A stretch of DNA of 42,727 nucleotides from Micromonospora_J zhanjiangensis (GTDB lineage: Bacteria; Actinomycetota; Actinomycetes; Mycobacteriales; Micromonosporaceae). Within the stretch, counting starts at the first letter, position 1. Every line of letters starts with the position of its first letter. The stretch is taken from contig NZ_JBHSBN010000037.1 of NCBI RefSeq assembly GCF_042650605.1, positions 1-42,727 on the forward strand, written 5' to 3'. The notes below the pieces were generated by a model. The model ran no database searches. It saw only the letters and a program-made list of their open reading frames with translations, and was not told where the DNA came from. The translations under genes and the position numbers were made by a program. This document shows positions 33,321 to 42,501 of this stretch, one piece after another.

Positions 33321-33971
33321 CTACCCGCCGGCAACAAAGCCGCCCGCGCCGACCACGCCCCGATGGATGAGCCGGGCCAGCGTGTCGATCGCCTCGTCGT
33401 CGGGCAGCGTCCGACCGACATCCCCGGCGCCTCTGGTCTGCCACGCGTACGCGGCCTGCCAGAGCAACGCGCTGATGGCGGACGCCACGACCAGCGGATC
33501 GCCGGGCAGTTCGCCACCGGCGGCGGTGACGTGGCGCAGGTGCCCGGCCAGATGCGCGACGTCCGGGGTGAGGATCTCCCGCAGCCGGTCGGCGAACCGC
33601 GCGTCGACCATCGCCGCCTGGTTGAGCGCGATCATCACCGGCCGGTGGGCGCGGAAGAGCCGCCAGAACGCGGCGACGTGCCAGCGGACCGCGGCCAGGT
33701 CGGTGAAGTCGTCGCTGTGCCCGGGCCCAGCGGCGGTCTCGTCGGCCTCGGCGAGCAGGTCGACCAGCAGCGCCTCCAGCAACTCCTCCTTGCCGGCGAA
33801 GTGGCTGTAGAAGGAGCCGGCCGCCCGCCCGGCCTCGGTGGTGATGTCGGTGATCTTCGCGTTCAGGTATCCGACACGGGCGAACACCCGCAGCCCGGCC
33901 TCCTTCAGCGCGGCCTCGGTCCGCGCCGCGCGCAGCTTGCGCGTCCCCGCCCCGGCCGTAGCCTCTGCCAT
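33321..33971 (-). CDS. TetR family regulator
   Basis: 216 aa. HTH about residues 15-60: AALKEAGLRVFARVGYLNAKITDITTEAGRAAGSFYSHFAGKEELLE, in which the recognition helix is GRAAGSFYSHF. The C-terminal ligand domain is helical with FWRLFRAHRPVMIALNQAAM, of the TetR_C type found with monooxygenase genes. ATG 33971 has AAGG upstream within a duplicated 15-bp block. Divergent from the FAD monooxygenase and likely to bind the tandem sites at 34039-34069. Confidence 0.88.
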   Translation of the reverse strand: MAEATAGAGTRKLRAARTEAALKEAGLRVFARVGYLNAKITDITTEAGRAAGSFYSHFAGKEELLEALLVDLLAEADETAAGPGHSDDFTDLAAVRWHVAAFWRLFRAHRPVMIALNQAAMVDARFADRLREILTPDVAHLAGHLRHVTAAGGELPGDPLVVASAISALLWQAAYAWQTRGAGDVGRTLPDDEAIDTLARLIHRGVVGAGGFVAGG

Positions 33972-33999
33972 CGCCACCTTCCGGATCGCCACCTTCCGG
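33970..33999 (-). repeat. 15-bp tandem duplication at the TetR start
   Basis: Two exact copies of ATCGCCACCTTCCGG (33970-33984, 33985-33999). They double the ribosome-site region just ahead of the TetR start codon. Confidence 0.92.
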
Positions 34000-34038
34000 T
34001 CCGTCCCTTGACGAGAGCCTATCGAGCATCGCACCATA

Positions 34039-34069
34039 CTGAATATGAATTCACTGAATCGGGATTCAG
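34039..34069. promoter_or_regulatory. Tandem palindromic operators, TetR/FMO
   Basis: Two adjacent sites share one C: CTGAAT-atga-ATTCAC (34039-34054) and CTGAAT-cggg-ATTCAG (34054-34069). The second is a perfect inverted repeat. They lie between and slightly inside the divergent genes. Confidence 0.6.
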
Positions 34070-35553
34070 GTATTGACGTGTTGATCGTCGGCGCCGGACC
34101 GACCGGTCTGACGCTCGCGATCGACCTGGCCCGGCGCGGCGTCCCCTGCCGCGTCGTCGACCGGTCACCCACCCCGTTCACCGGGTCCCGCGGCAAGGGG
34201 CTGCAGCCGCGTACCCAGGAGGTCTTCGAGGATCTCGGCGTGCTCGACCGGATCCGCGCGGCCGGTGGCCCCTACCCACCGATGCGGGCGTACCGCGGCG
34301 CCGAGATCGTCTGGGAGGGTCGGCTGGAGGAACCCCGCGAGCCAGCCCCGGGTGAGCCGTACCCGAACGCCTGGATGGTGCCGCAGTTCCGCACGACCGA
34401 GATCCTCCGCGACCGGCTGGCCGAACTCGGCGGATCGGTCGAGACCGGCACCGAACTGGTCGGCCTCGGCCAGGACGACGCCGGCGTCACGGCTACCGTC
34501 GCGCGGGCGGGCCGGACCGGGTCGATCCGCGCCGGCTACCTGGTCGGCGCGGACGGCGGTGGCAGCACCGTACGACGGGCGGCGGGGATGGCGTTCCTCG
34601 GCGAGACGGTCGAGACCCAGCGGATGCTGGTCGCCGACGTACGCGCCACCGGCGTCGACCGTGCGCACTGGCACGTCTGGCCGGAGCCGGACGATCCCGG
34701 CCGCGCAGTGGCGCTCTGCCCGCTCGCCGGCACCGACCTGTTCCAGTTCACCGCCATGGTGGCCCCCGACTCGACACCGGAGACGACCGCGCCTGCGGTG
34801 CGGGAGATCCTCGACGCGGCCACGGGGCGCGCCGGGATCCGGCTGGTCGACGTCGGCTGGACCTCGCTGTGGCGGTCGAACATCCGGATGGTCGACCGGT
34901 ACCGGGTCGGGCGGGTGTTCCTGGCCGGCGACGCCGCCCACGTCCACCCGCCGACCGGCGGCCAGGGTCTGAACACCGGTGTGCAGGACGCGTACAACCT
35001 CGGTTGGAAGCTGGCCCTGGTGCTCGCCGGAGCGCCCGACGGCCTGCTCGACAGCTACCAGGCCGAGCGACTGCCGGTCGCCGCCGACGTCCTGGGCATC
35101 AGTGCCACCCTCTACGACGCGGCGGTGCGCGGGGCCGCCGACGCCCACCGGCGCGACGACCCGAGGCTCAAGCAGCTCGGCGTCACGTACCGGGACGGGC
35201 CGCTGGCTGCGGAGCACCGGCCCGCCGCGCCGGGCCCGCGGGCCGGCGACCGCGCCCCGGACGCGCCCTGCCGGGACGCCGACGGGCATCCGGTACGCCT
35301 GTTCGACCTGTTCCGGGGACCGCATGTCAGCCTGCTGACGTTCACCGGCGACGACCGGCTCTCGGTGCGCGCCGGAGGCCGCCGGGTGGACCTCGTCGAC
35401 ACCGGCGGGCATGCGCGCGACGCCTACGGCGTGCCGGCCGGCGTAACGTACGTCCTGGTGCGGCCGGACGGGCATGTCGGGGTGGCCAGCCACGACCGGG
35501 CCGACGTCGACCGTTACCTCGACCGGCTCGGCGCCACGCTCCCGACACCCTGA
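34045..35553 (+). CDS. FAD-dependent aromatic monooxygenase (class A)
   Basis: 502 aa. Rossmann FAD site VLIVGAGPTGLTLAIDLARRG, the DG motif YLVGADGGGSTVRRAAG near residue 170, and the GD motif VFLAGDAAHVHPPTGGQGLNTGVQDA near 295; a thioredoxin-like C-terminal part as in PheA/TfdB phenol hydroxylases and polyketide hydroxylases. Such enzymes hydroxylate aromatic compounds with NAD(P)H and O2; substrate unknown. ATG 34045 lies inside the operator; GTG 34078 is a shorter alternative. Controlled presumably by the divergent TetR. Ends before a two-way terminator. Confidence 0.9.
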   Translation: MNSLNRDSGIDVLIVGAGPTGLTLAIDLARRGVPCRVVDRSPTPFTGSRGKGLQPRTQEVFEDLGVLDRIRAAGGPYPPMRAYRGAEIVWEGRLEEPREPAPGEPYPNAWMVPQFRTTEILRDRLAELGGSVETGTELVGLGQDDAGVTATVARAGRTGSIRAGYLVGADGGGSTVRRAAGMAFLGETVETQRMLVADVRATGVDRAHWHVWPEPDDPGRAVALCPLAGTDLFQFTAMVAPDSTPETTAPAVREILDAATGRAGIRLVDVGWTSLWRSNIRMVDRYRVGRVFLAGDAAHVHPPTGGQGLNTGVQDAYNLGWKLALVLAGAPDGLLDSYQAERLPVAADVLGISATLYDAAVRGAADAHRRDDPRLKQLGVTYRDGPLAAEHRPAAPGPRAGDRAPDAPCRDADGHPVRLFDLFRGPHVSLLTFTGDDRLSVRAGGRRVDLVDTGGHARDAYGVPAGVTYVLVRPDGHVGVASHDRADVDRYLDRLGATLPTP

Positions 35554-35631
35554 GTGCCACGGCGGTCCACCGTGGGACAGTGGCAGGCCGCCGCGGCGGG
35601 TCAGCACGGCCGCGCCGGGTCCGTGGACGAC

Positions 35632-35666
35632 CGACGCCTCCCGGCGGGAACGGCCGGGAGGCGTCG
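35632..35666. terminator. Bidirectional terminator
   Basis: CGACGCCTCCCGGC (35632-35645) and GCCGGGAGGCGTCG (35653-35666) form a perfect 14-bp stem with a 7-nt loop between convergent genes. Confidence 0.85.
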
Positions 35667-35685
35667 GGTGTGCCGCGGAGGGGAG

Positions 35686-36981
35686 CTACTTTGTGGCGGC
35701 CGGCGCCGGGGGCGCGCTGTGCAGGTCCTTCAGCACCGAGTCCGGGACCGGCTTGCCGAGCATCGCGCACACCGAGGCGTCGGTGGCGGCCATGGCCACC
35801 TGGTAGAAGTGGTCCCACTTGGCATTGGGCGTCGCGTCGAAGGGTTCCGCGTTGGCGTCGGTGACCACGGTGCGCCGACCGTCGGCGGTCGCCAGGGTAA
35901 CGCTGTGGTGCCCGATGGTGTCACCGCCGTGTCCCCACACCGTGCCGCACGCCGAGTCGAGCCGGATCAGTCCGAGACCGTAGCCACCCTTCATGGGGAA
36001 GTTTGCCGGCAGTTCGACAGTGGTCTTCATCTGCTTGAGCTGAGCCGGGGAGAACAGCTCGCCGCGCAGCACGGCGGAGAAGAACCGGGAGAGGTCGTCG
36101 GGGTCGGAGATGACGGCGCCGGCGGCACCGCCCCAGCCACCGATCGGCCAGCTGGCCGCGTCGATGTACTCCCGCTCCGGGCCGGCGAGCTTGACCCCGT
36201 AGCCGTGCAGGTAGCCCGGTCCGGTGTGGACGGCGCGCGGGTTGGCGTAGTAGGTGCGTCGCAGGCCCAGCGGCTCGGCGATCCGCTGTCGTACCAGGTC
36301 GGCCATGTTCTTGCCGGTCAGCTTCTGCAGGATCAGCCCGGCCAGGATGAAGTTGGTGTTGGAGTAGCTCCAGCCCTTGCCGGGCGCGAAGTTCGGCTGG
36401 TGCGCGAAGGCCACGGCGATCAGCTCGCGGTCGGTCCAGACCCGCTGCGGGTGCTGCGCCAACTCGACGTTGAACCCGTCGTCGGCGGTGTAGCTGAACA
36501 GCCCGCTGGTGTGGTTGAGCAGCATCCGTACGGTGATGTTCCCGCCGTTCGGGACGGTGCCCGGCAGGTACCGGGAGACCGGCGCGTCCAGCGTGAGCTG
36601 GCCGCGGTCCACCAGTTGCAGGGCGAGGACCGCCGTGAAGGTCTTCGTGTTGCTGCCGACCTCGAACTGGTCCCGGGCGGAGGCGCGACGTCCGGTGGCG
36701 ATGTCCGCGAGCCCGGCGGCCGTCCGGGTCGCCCGGTGGTCGGTGCCGATCCGGGCCACGAATCCGGGCGGGCCGACCGCCATCATCGAGCGGGCGACGT
36801 CGTCCATCACGCCGGTGTTGCCGGGCGTGGCGTGGGCGGTCGCCGTCGCGTGCCGGTCGGTCACCGCGGCGGCTGCGGTGCCGATCCCGGTGGCGGTCAG
36901 CCCGATCGCGGCGGCCAGCAGGACCGCCGCCATCCGGTTCCGGCGGGGCTTTTCTCCGATGTTGTTCCGTGGCGTTGTCAT
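35686..36981 (-). CDS. Secreted serine beta-lactamase-family hydrolase
   Basis: 431 aa. An N-terminal hydrophobic signal (VLLAAAIGLTATGIGTAAAA) exports it. The class C beta-lactamase/D-Ala-D-Ala peptidase fold has SxxK in GSNTKTF, YSN in WSYSNTNF and HGG in VWGHGGDTIG, so catalysis is intact; likely an R61-like carboxypeptidase or esterase. Function against a specific substrate unknown. ATG 36981 lacks a clear ribosome site; ATG 36934 would shorten the signal region too much. Confidence 0.9.
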   Translation of the reverse strand: MTTPRNNIGEKPRRNRMAAVLLAAAIGLTATGIGTAAAAVTDRHATATAHATPGNTGVMDDVARSMMAVGPPGFVARIGTDHRATRTAAGLADIATGRRASARDQFEVGSNTKTFTAVLALQLVDRGQLTLDAPVSRYLPGTVPNGGNITVRMLLNHTSGLFSYTADDGFNVELAQHPQRVWTDRELIAVAFAHQPNFAPGKGWSYSNTNFILAGLILQKLTGKNMADLVRQRIAEPLGLRRTYYANPRAVHTGPGYLHGYGVKLAGPEREYIDAASWPIGGWGGAAGAVISDPDDLSRFFSAVLRGELFSPAQLKQMKTTVELPANFPMKGGYGLGLIRLDSACGTVWGHGGDTIGHHSVTLATADGRRTVVTDANAEPFDATPNAKWDHFYQVAMAATDASVCAMLGKPVPDSVLKDLHSAPPAPAATK

Positions 36982-37061
36982 GCATCGATCATGTCGATTC
37001 CGCCCGGTCCGGTCATTGACGTCCGCTGCCCAGTCGCCGACCAGACCGGTCTACCGTCCAC

Positions 37062-37079
37062 GGTGGTGCCTGCACCACC
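37062..37079. terminator. Perfect inverted repeat after the binding-protein gene
   Basis: GGTGGTGC-ct-GCACCACC, 8-bp arms, lies 43 bases beyond the stop of the iron-siderophore binding protein. It may be a short terminator or an operator for the downstream hydrolase gene. Confidence 0.4.
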
Positions 37080-37121
37080 TCGCCGGTTCCCACCCTGGTC
37101 GGGCCGGCCGGCCGTCGCCCG

Positions 37122-38153
37122 TCAGGTCAGCTTCCGGGCGGTACGGATCGCCGCGGCCAGCTTCTCCAACAGCGGCGCGGCGCCGGCGTACGAGAAGCGG
37201 GGCACCGCGTCCCAGGGGGTGACCTGACCGGCCCTGACCGCCGGCAACTGCGCCCAGGTGGGCTTGGCGGCGAGGTCCCTGGGCTGCAGCGCGGTGCCGC
37301 GATTGTCCAACAGGATCAGATCGGCCCGGAACTTTCCGGCGTTCTCCCAGCTCAGCGCCTCGAAGTAGTCGCCGGTCGCGAGCTTGTCGGGCAGCACGAC
37401 GTCGACCCCGAGTTCGGCGAAGTACATCAGGTCGGTGCTGACCTTCGGGTTGGAGACGTAGAACAGGTCGGGGCTGCCGGACGAGGCCAGCACCTTGATC
37501 CCCGGATTCGCCCTGACCGCCTGGCGGACCGACTCGGCCGCCGCGTCGAAGCGGGCCCTGGCGTCGGTGACCTTCTTCGCCGACAGGTCCGCGCCGAGCG
37601 ACCGGGCGAGTTCGGCGTACCGCTCGATCGGTCTGGTCATCGGCACCCGGGCCGTGGTGATCGCGACGCTGGGAGCCAGCGGCAGGATCTTGCTCTTGCT
37701 CTCGTCCGGCACGTACCAGAGCGCACCCGGGTCGTACATGTGGGTGACCAGCAGGTCCGGGCGCAGGGCGGCGTACTTCTCGACGCTGAACTCGCCCCAC
37801 ACGTTGCCGAGGACCTGCACGCCCCGCACGTCGAGGTCGCCGGCCTGCGGGTCGACCGTGCCGTCGGTCCGCTTCGTCTCGCCGAAGACCCCCACGATCT
37901 GCTCGTCCAGGCCGAAGTCGACGAGCGCCGCGGCGACGCCGGTGAAGGCCACCACCCGTGTCGGTCGGCCGCCCAGGCTCACCTTCTCCCCGCGGTCGTC
38001 GGTGAACGACCACGGTCCGCCACCGCCGCTCGACGACGGTCCGGTGGCGCCACCGCGGTTGCCGCAGCCGGTCGCCAGCAGTGCGACGGTGGCGGCACCA
38101 CCGGCCAGCAAACCACGGCGGGACAGGCGGCGGGCGGAGAGGTGATCAGTCAT
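37122..38153 (-). CDS. Iron-siderophore ABC transporter binding lipoprotein
   Basis: 343 aa. The start RRLSRRGLLAGGAATVALLATGC combines a twin-arginine motif with a lipobox ending in Cys about residue 30, so it is a Tat-exported lipoprotein. The rest is a FepB/FecB-type type III binding fold (TRVVAFTGVAAALVDFGLDEQIVGV, YAALRPDLLVTH, PVRANPGIKVLA region). It captures ferric siderophores. ATG 38153 is weakly supported by a purine-rich AAAG upstream. It is divergent from its two permeases, with the iron box between. Confidence 0.92.
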   Translation of the reverse strand: MTDHLSARRLSRRGLLAGGAATVALLATGCGNRGGATGPSSSGGGGPWSFTDDRGEKVSLGGRPTRVVAFTGVAAALVDFGLDEQIVGVFGETKRTDGTVDPQAGDLDVRGVQVLGNVWGEFSVEKYAALRPDLLVTHMYDPGALWYVPDESKSKILPLAPSVAITTARVPMTRPIERYAELARSLGADLSAKKVTDARARFDAAAESVRQAVRANPGIKVLASSGSPDLFYVSNPKVSTDLMYFAELGVDVVLPDKLATGDYFEALSWENAGKFRADLILLDNRGTALQPRDLAAKPTWAQLPAVRAGQVTPWDAVPRFSYAGAAPLLEKLAAAIRTARKLT

Positions 38154-38198
38154 GGCGTCGTCTTTCGATCGGGGCCGGTGCGACCATGGACAGCGCGG

Positions 38199-38217
38199 TT
38201 AGGTTAACCTAACCTAA
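38199..38217. promoter_or_regulatory. IdeR/DtxR-type iron box
   Basis: TTAGGTTAACCTAACCTAA matches the DtxR/IdeR 19-bp consensus (TTAGGTTAGGCTAACCTAA) at 17 positions. It overlaps the -10 of the minus-strand promoter, so iron-loaded IdeR would repress the uptake genes. Confidence 0.85.
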
Positions 38218-38228
38218 CTTGCTGTCAA
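38201..38228 (-). promoter_or_regulatory. Promoter of the iron-siderophore binding protein
   Basis: On the minus strand: -35 TTGACA (38223-38228), 16-bp spacer, -10 TAACCT (38201-38206), inside the iron box. Confidence 0.6.
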
Positions 38229-38263
38229 GCCGCGTTCGGCAGTCCGCACCCTCGGAGATCGCT

Positions 38264-39313
38264 CTGTCCACCACCGAGTTGCCCGCCACCGCTCCACCTG
38301 CGGTCATCCCCCGCCGGGGCCGGCGCGGCCGAACCGTCCTACGGGCCGTCGGCCTCGCCGGGGCGGTGGCCCTGCTCGCCGTCGTCGCCGTGCTCAGCAT
38401 CGCCGTCGGGGCGAGACAGCTTCCGCTCGCCGACGTCTGGTCGGGCCTGCTGCACCCCGACTCGGCCGGGTACGCCGTGGTGCACCGGATGCGACTGCCG
38501 CGTACGCTGCTCGGCCTGCTCGCCGGCGCGGCGCTGGGCGTGGCCGGCGCGGCCATGCAGGCGCTGACCCGTAACCCCCTGGCCGACCCGGGCCTGCTCG
38601 GCATCAACGCCGGCGCCTCCGCCGCGGTCGCCACGGCCGCGGTCCTCGGCGTGACCGCCCTCGACGGGTACGTGTGGTTCGCGCTGCTCGGCGCGGCCCT
38701 GGTCACCGCGCTCGGCTACGCCGTCGGCGGCGGGCCCACCGCCACCCCGGCCCGGCTGGCCCTGGCCGGCGCCGCCCTCAACGCGACCCTCTACTCGTAC
38801 GTCAGCGCGGTGATGCTGCTCGACGCCGCGTCGCTGGACCGGCTGCGGTTCTGGACCGTGGGTTCGCTGGCCGGCGCGCAGTCCTCGACCGTGGCCCGGG
38901 TGCTGCCCTTCCTGCTCGCCGGCCTGCTGCTCGCCCTGGCCGCCGCGCGCCCGCTGAACGCGCTCGCCCTCGGTGACGACGCGGCCCGGGCGCTGGGTGC
39001 CCGTCCCGCGCTGATCCGGGCGGCCGTCATCACCGTCGTCACCCTGCTCTGCGGCGCCACCACCGCCGCCTGCGGCCCGATCGTCTTCGTCGGGCTGCTG
39101 GTGCCACACCTGGTCCGCGTGCTGACCGGGCCCGACCTGCGCTGGTTGCTGCCGTACTGCGCGGTGCTCGCGCCGGTGCTGCTGCTCGGCGCGGACGTGC
39201 TCGGCCGGGTGCTCGGCCGGCCCGGCGAACTCCAGGTCGGCATGGTGACCGCCGTCCTCGGCGGCCCCTTGTTCCTCTGGTTGGTCGTCCGGCGACGGGT
39301 GGCCGCGCCGTGA
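38264..39313 (+). CDS. Iron-siderophore ABC permease, FecCD type
   Basis: About 349 aa with roughly nine membrane helices, FecCD/BtuC family: MRLPRTLLGLLAGAALGVAGAAMQALTRNPLADPGLLGINAGA is the defining region (split over residues 75-115), and CGPIVFVGLLVPHLVR near the C-terminus. No ATG or GTG lies at the expected place. CTG at 38264 has GGAG six bases upstream and gives STTELPATA..., so a rare CTG start is proposed; TTG 38219, right after the iron box, is the alternative (364 aa). Overlaps the next gene by four bases. Confidence 0.85.
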   Translation: MSTTELPATAPPAVIPRRGRRGRTVLRAVGLAGAVALLAVVAVLSIAVGARQLPLADVWSGLLHPDSAGYAVVHRMRLPRTLLGLLAGAALGVAGAAMQALTRNPLADPGLLGINAGASAAVATAAVLGVTALDGYVWFALLGAALVTALGYAVGGGPTATPARLALAGAALNATLYSYVSAVMLLDAASLDRLRFWTVGSLAGAQSSTVARVLPFLLAGLLLALAAARPLNALALGDDAARALGARPALIRAAVITVVTLLCGATTAACGPIVFVGLLVPHLVRVLTGPDLRWLLPYCAVLAPVLLLGADVLGRVLGRPGELQVGMVTAVLGGPLFLWLVVRRRVAAP

Positions 39314-40389
39314 ACGCGCGCGGTGGCCCGCTGCCGCGGTCCCGGACGACGGCCCGGACCGCGGCCGTGCTGCGTACCCCCGGTGGGTTCTCCCTCCGGT
39401 TCCGCCCGCGCGCGCTGGCGGCCGGTGCCGGCTGCGGGCTGCTCGCGGCCGGCCTGGGCGTGCTGGCCGTCGCGGGCGGCGACTACCCGATGACCCCGGC
39501 CGACGTGCTGCGCGTGCTCGCCGGCGCGGGCAACCCGGCGGAGGACTTCATCGTCCACCAGCTACGGCTGCCCCGGATGGTCACCGCCGTCCTGGTGGGT
39601 GCGGCCCTGGCGCTCGCCGGGGCGGTGTTCCAGTCCCTGGTACGCAACCCGCTGGGCAGCCCCGACGTGCTCGGCTTCACCCAGGGCGCGGCCACCGGCG
39701 CGCTGGTGGTGGTCGTGCTCGGCGGCGACAGCCTCGCCCTGTCCGGCGCGGCGGTGGCCGGCGGCCTGCTGACCGGCCTGTTGATCCACGCGGTCGCCTG
39801 GCGCAACGGCGCGCACGGTCACCGGTTGGTGCTGGTCGGCATCGGTTTCTCCGCCATCCTCACCGGGGTCAACGGCTACCTGCTCACCCGGGCGCCGCTG
39901 ATGGACGCGGCCCGGGCCATGCGCTGGCTCACCGGCAGCCTCGACGGGCGCGGTTGGTCCGACGCCCTGCCGTTGCTGACCGTGCTCGCGGTGGTCACGC
40001 CGGCGGTGTTGCTGGGCTGCGGCCCCGCGCTGCGAATGATGGAGCTGGGTGACGACGCCGCGAGCGGCCTCGGTGTCCCGGTCCGGCGACTGCGACCGCC
40101 GCTGCTGGCCGCCGCGGTGCTGCTGGTGTCGTTCGCGGCGGCCGCCGCCGGACCGGTGTCGTTCGTGGCGTTGACCGCGCCGCACCTGGCCCGACGGCTC
40201 ACCCGCTCCCCCGGGCCGAACCTGCTGGCCGCGATGTGCGTCGGCGCGACCCTGGTCGTCGGCGCGGACCTGCTGGCCCAGCGGGCTTTCGCCGGCCACC
40301 AGTTGCCGGTCGGCGCGGTCACCGGCGCGCTCGGCGGGGCGTACCTGGTCTGGTTGCTGGCCGCGGAGCGTCGGGCGGGCCGGCTGTGA
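39310..40389 (+). CDS. Iron-siderophore ABC permease, second FecCD type
   Basis: 359 aa with about nine helices. QLRLPRMVTAVLVGAALALAGAVFQSLVRNPLGSPDVLGFTQGA (about residues 78-120) is the FecCD signature, and AGPVSFVALTAPHLARRL follows near 280. Pairs with the previous permease as a heterodimer. GTG 39310 overlaps it by four bases (GTGA). Confidence 0.93.
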   Translation: MNARGGPLPRSRTTARTAAVLRTPGGFSLRFRPRALAAGAGCGLLAAGLGVLAVAGGDYPMTPADVLRVLAGAGNPAEDFIVHQLRLPRMVTAVLVGAALALAGAVFQSLVRNPLGSPDVLGFTQGAATGALVVVVLGGDSLALSGAAVAGGLLTGLLIHAVAWRNGAHGHRLVLVGIGFSAILTGVNGYLLTRAPLMDAARAMRWLTGSLDGRGWSDALPLLTVLAVVTPAVLLGCGPALRMMELGDDAASGLGVPVRRLRPPLLAAAVLLVSFAAAAAGPVSFVALTAPHLARRLTRSPGPNLLAAMCVGATLVVGADLLAQRAFAGHQLPVGAVTGALGGAYLVWLLAAERRAGRL

Positions 40390-41186
40390 CCGGCACCTCC
40401 CGGCTGATCGGCACCGGGATGACCCTCGGCTACGACCGGCGCGTCATCGCCGAGAACCTGACGGTCGCCGTCCCGGACCGGTCGTTCACCGTGGTCATCG
40501 GCCCGAACGCGGGCGGCAAGTCCACCCTGCTGCGTGCGCTGTCCCGGCTGCTGCGACCGACCGCCGGCGCGGTGCTGCTGGACGGGGCGGACATCCACCG
40601 CCGGCCGGCCCGGCAGGTGGCCCGCACCCTCGGCCTGCTGCCGCAGTCGTCGGTCGCCCCGGACGGGATAACGGTCGGCGAACTGGTCGCCCGGGGGCGG
40701 TACCCGCACCAGGGGCTGCTGCGCCAGTGGTCCCGCGACGACGAGCGGGTGGTCACACAGTCGTTGGCGGCCACCGGGGTCGCCGACCTCGCCGACCGGT
40801 TGGTGGACGAGCTGTCCGGCGGGCAGCGGCAGCGGGTGTGGATAGCCATGGCGCTCGCCCAGCAGACCCCGCTGCTGCTGCTCGACGAGCCGACCACGTA
40901 CCTGGACATCGCCCACCAGATCGAGATCCTGGACCTGTGCGCCCGGCTGCACGAGGAACAGGGCCGGACGCTGGTCGCGGTGCTGCACGACCTGAACCAC
41001 GCCGCCCGGTACGCCAGCCATCTCATCGCCATGCGCGACGGGCGGGTGGTGGCCGCCGGTGAGCCGGCCCGGGTGGTCACCGCCGACCTGGTGGCGGAGG
41101 TCTTCGGGCTGCCGTGCCGGGTGATCGCCGACCCGGAGACCGGTACGCCGCTGGTCGTACCGGCCGCCCGTCGACGCGCCACGTGA
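40386..41186 (+). CDS. Iron-siderophore ABC ATP-binding protein
   Basis: 266 aa, FecE/FepC-like. Walker A GPNAGGKSTLLRAL near residue 39, Q-loop LLPQSS, signature ELSGGQRQRVWIAMALAQ, Walker B LLLLDEPTTYLD, switch VLHDLNHAARYA. GTG 40386 overlaps the previous gene. The operon order permease-permease-ATPase is standard. Confidence 0.95.
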   Translation: MTGTSRLIGTGMTLGYDRRVIAENLTVAVPDRSFTVVIGPNAGGKSTLLRALSRLLRPTAGAVLLDGADIHRRPARQVARTLGLLPQSSVAPDGITVGELVARGRYPHQGLLRQWSRDDERVVTQSLAATGVADLADRLVDELSGGQRQRVWIAMALAQQTPLLLLDEPTTYLDIAHQIEILDLCARLHEEQGRTLVAVLHDLNHAARYASHLIAMRDGRVVAAGEPARVVTADLVAEVFGLPCRVIADPETGTPLVVPAARRRAT

Positions 41187-41272
41187 CGGGTGGGCAACGG
41201 CAACACCGGGCCGACCGGCGCCCGACCGGCCATGATGAGGGGACGGGACGCGAGAGCGGGTGGAGGCATCGC

Positions 41273-42334
<1,062 letters not shown>

Positions 42335-42395
42335 CCGTACCGCCGGGTGGCCGGCACGACCCGGCGACGAGGCGCCCAAAGAGTCATAGACAAGC

Positions 42396-42424
42396 TTGAT
42401 GGTATGGGAGCGCTCCCGTAACAT
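42396..42424 (+). promoter_or_regulatory. Promoter of the CBM2 gene
   Basis: A -35 TTGATG (42396-42401), 17-bp spacer and -10 TAACAT (42419-42424) lie 78 bases before the ATG. Confidence 0.65.
42405..42418. promoter_or_regulatory. CebR-type operator
   Basis: TGGGAGCGCTCCCG matches the actinomycete CebR box TGGGAGCGCTCCCA in 13 of 14 positions. It fills the spacer of the promoter, so CebR would block it until cello-oligosaccharide is present. Confidence 0.8.
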
Positions 42425-42501
42425 ACCCGACACGGCTGTTAACGCTCACAACCATCGTCCCCCACACATGCGTCGGCCGCCATCCCTCAGGAAGGTGCTT
42501 C

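Noticed and set aside
41114..41272. Longer N-terminus for the glutathionyl-hydroquinone-reductase-like protein
   Set aside because: It would overlap the ABC ATPase gene and lacks a ribosome site; GGAGG lies just before ATG 41273.
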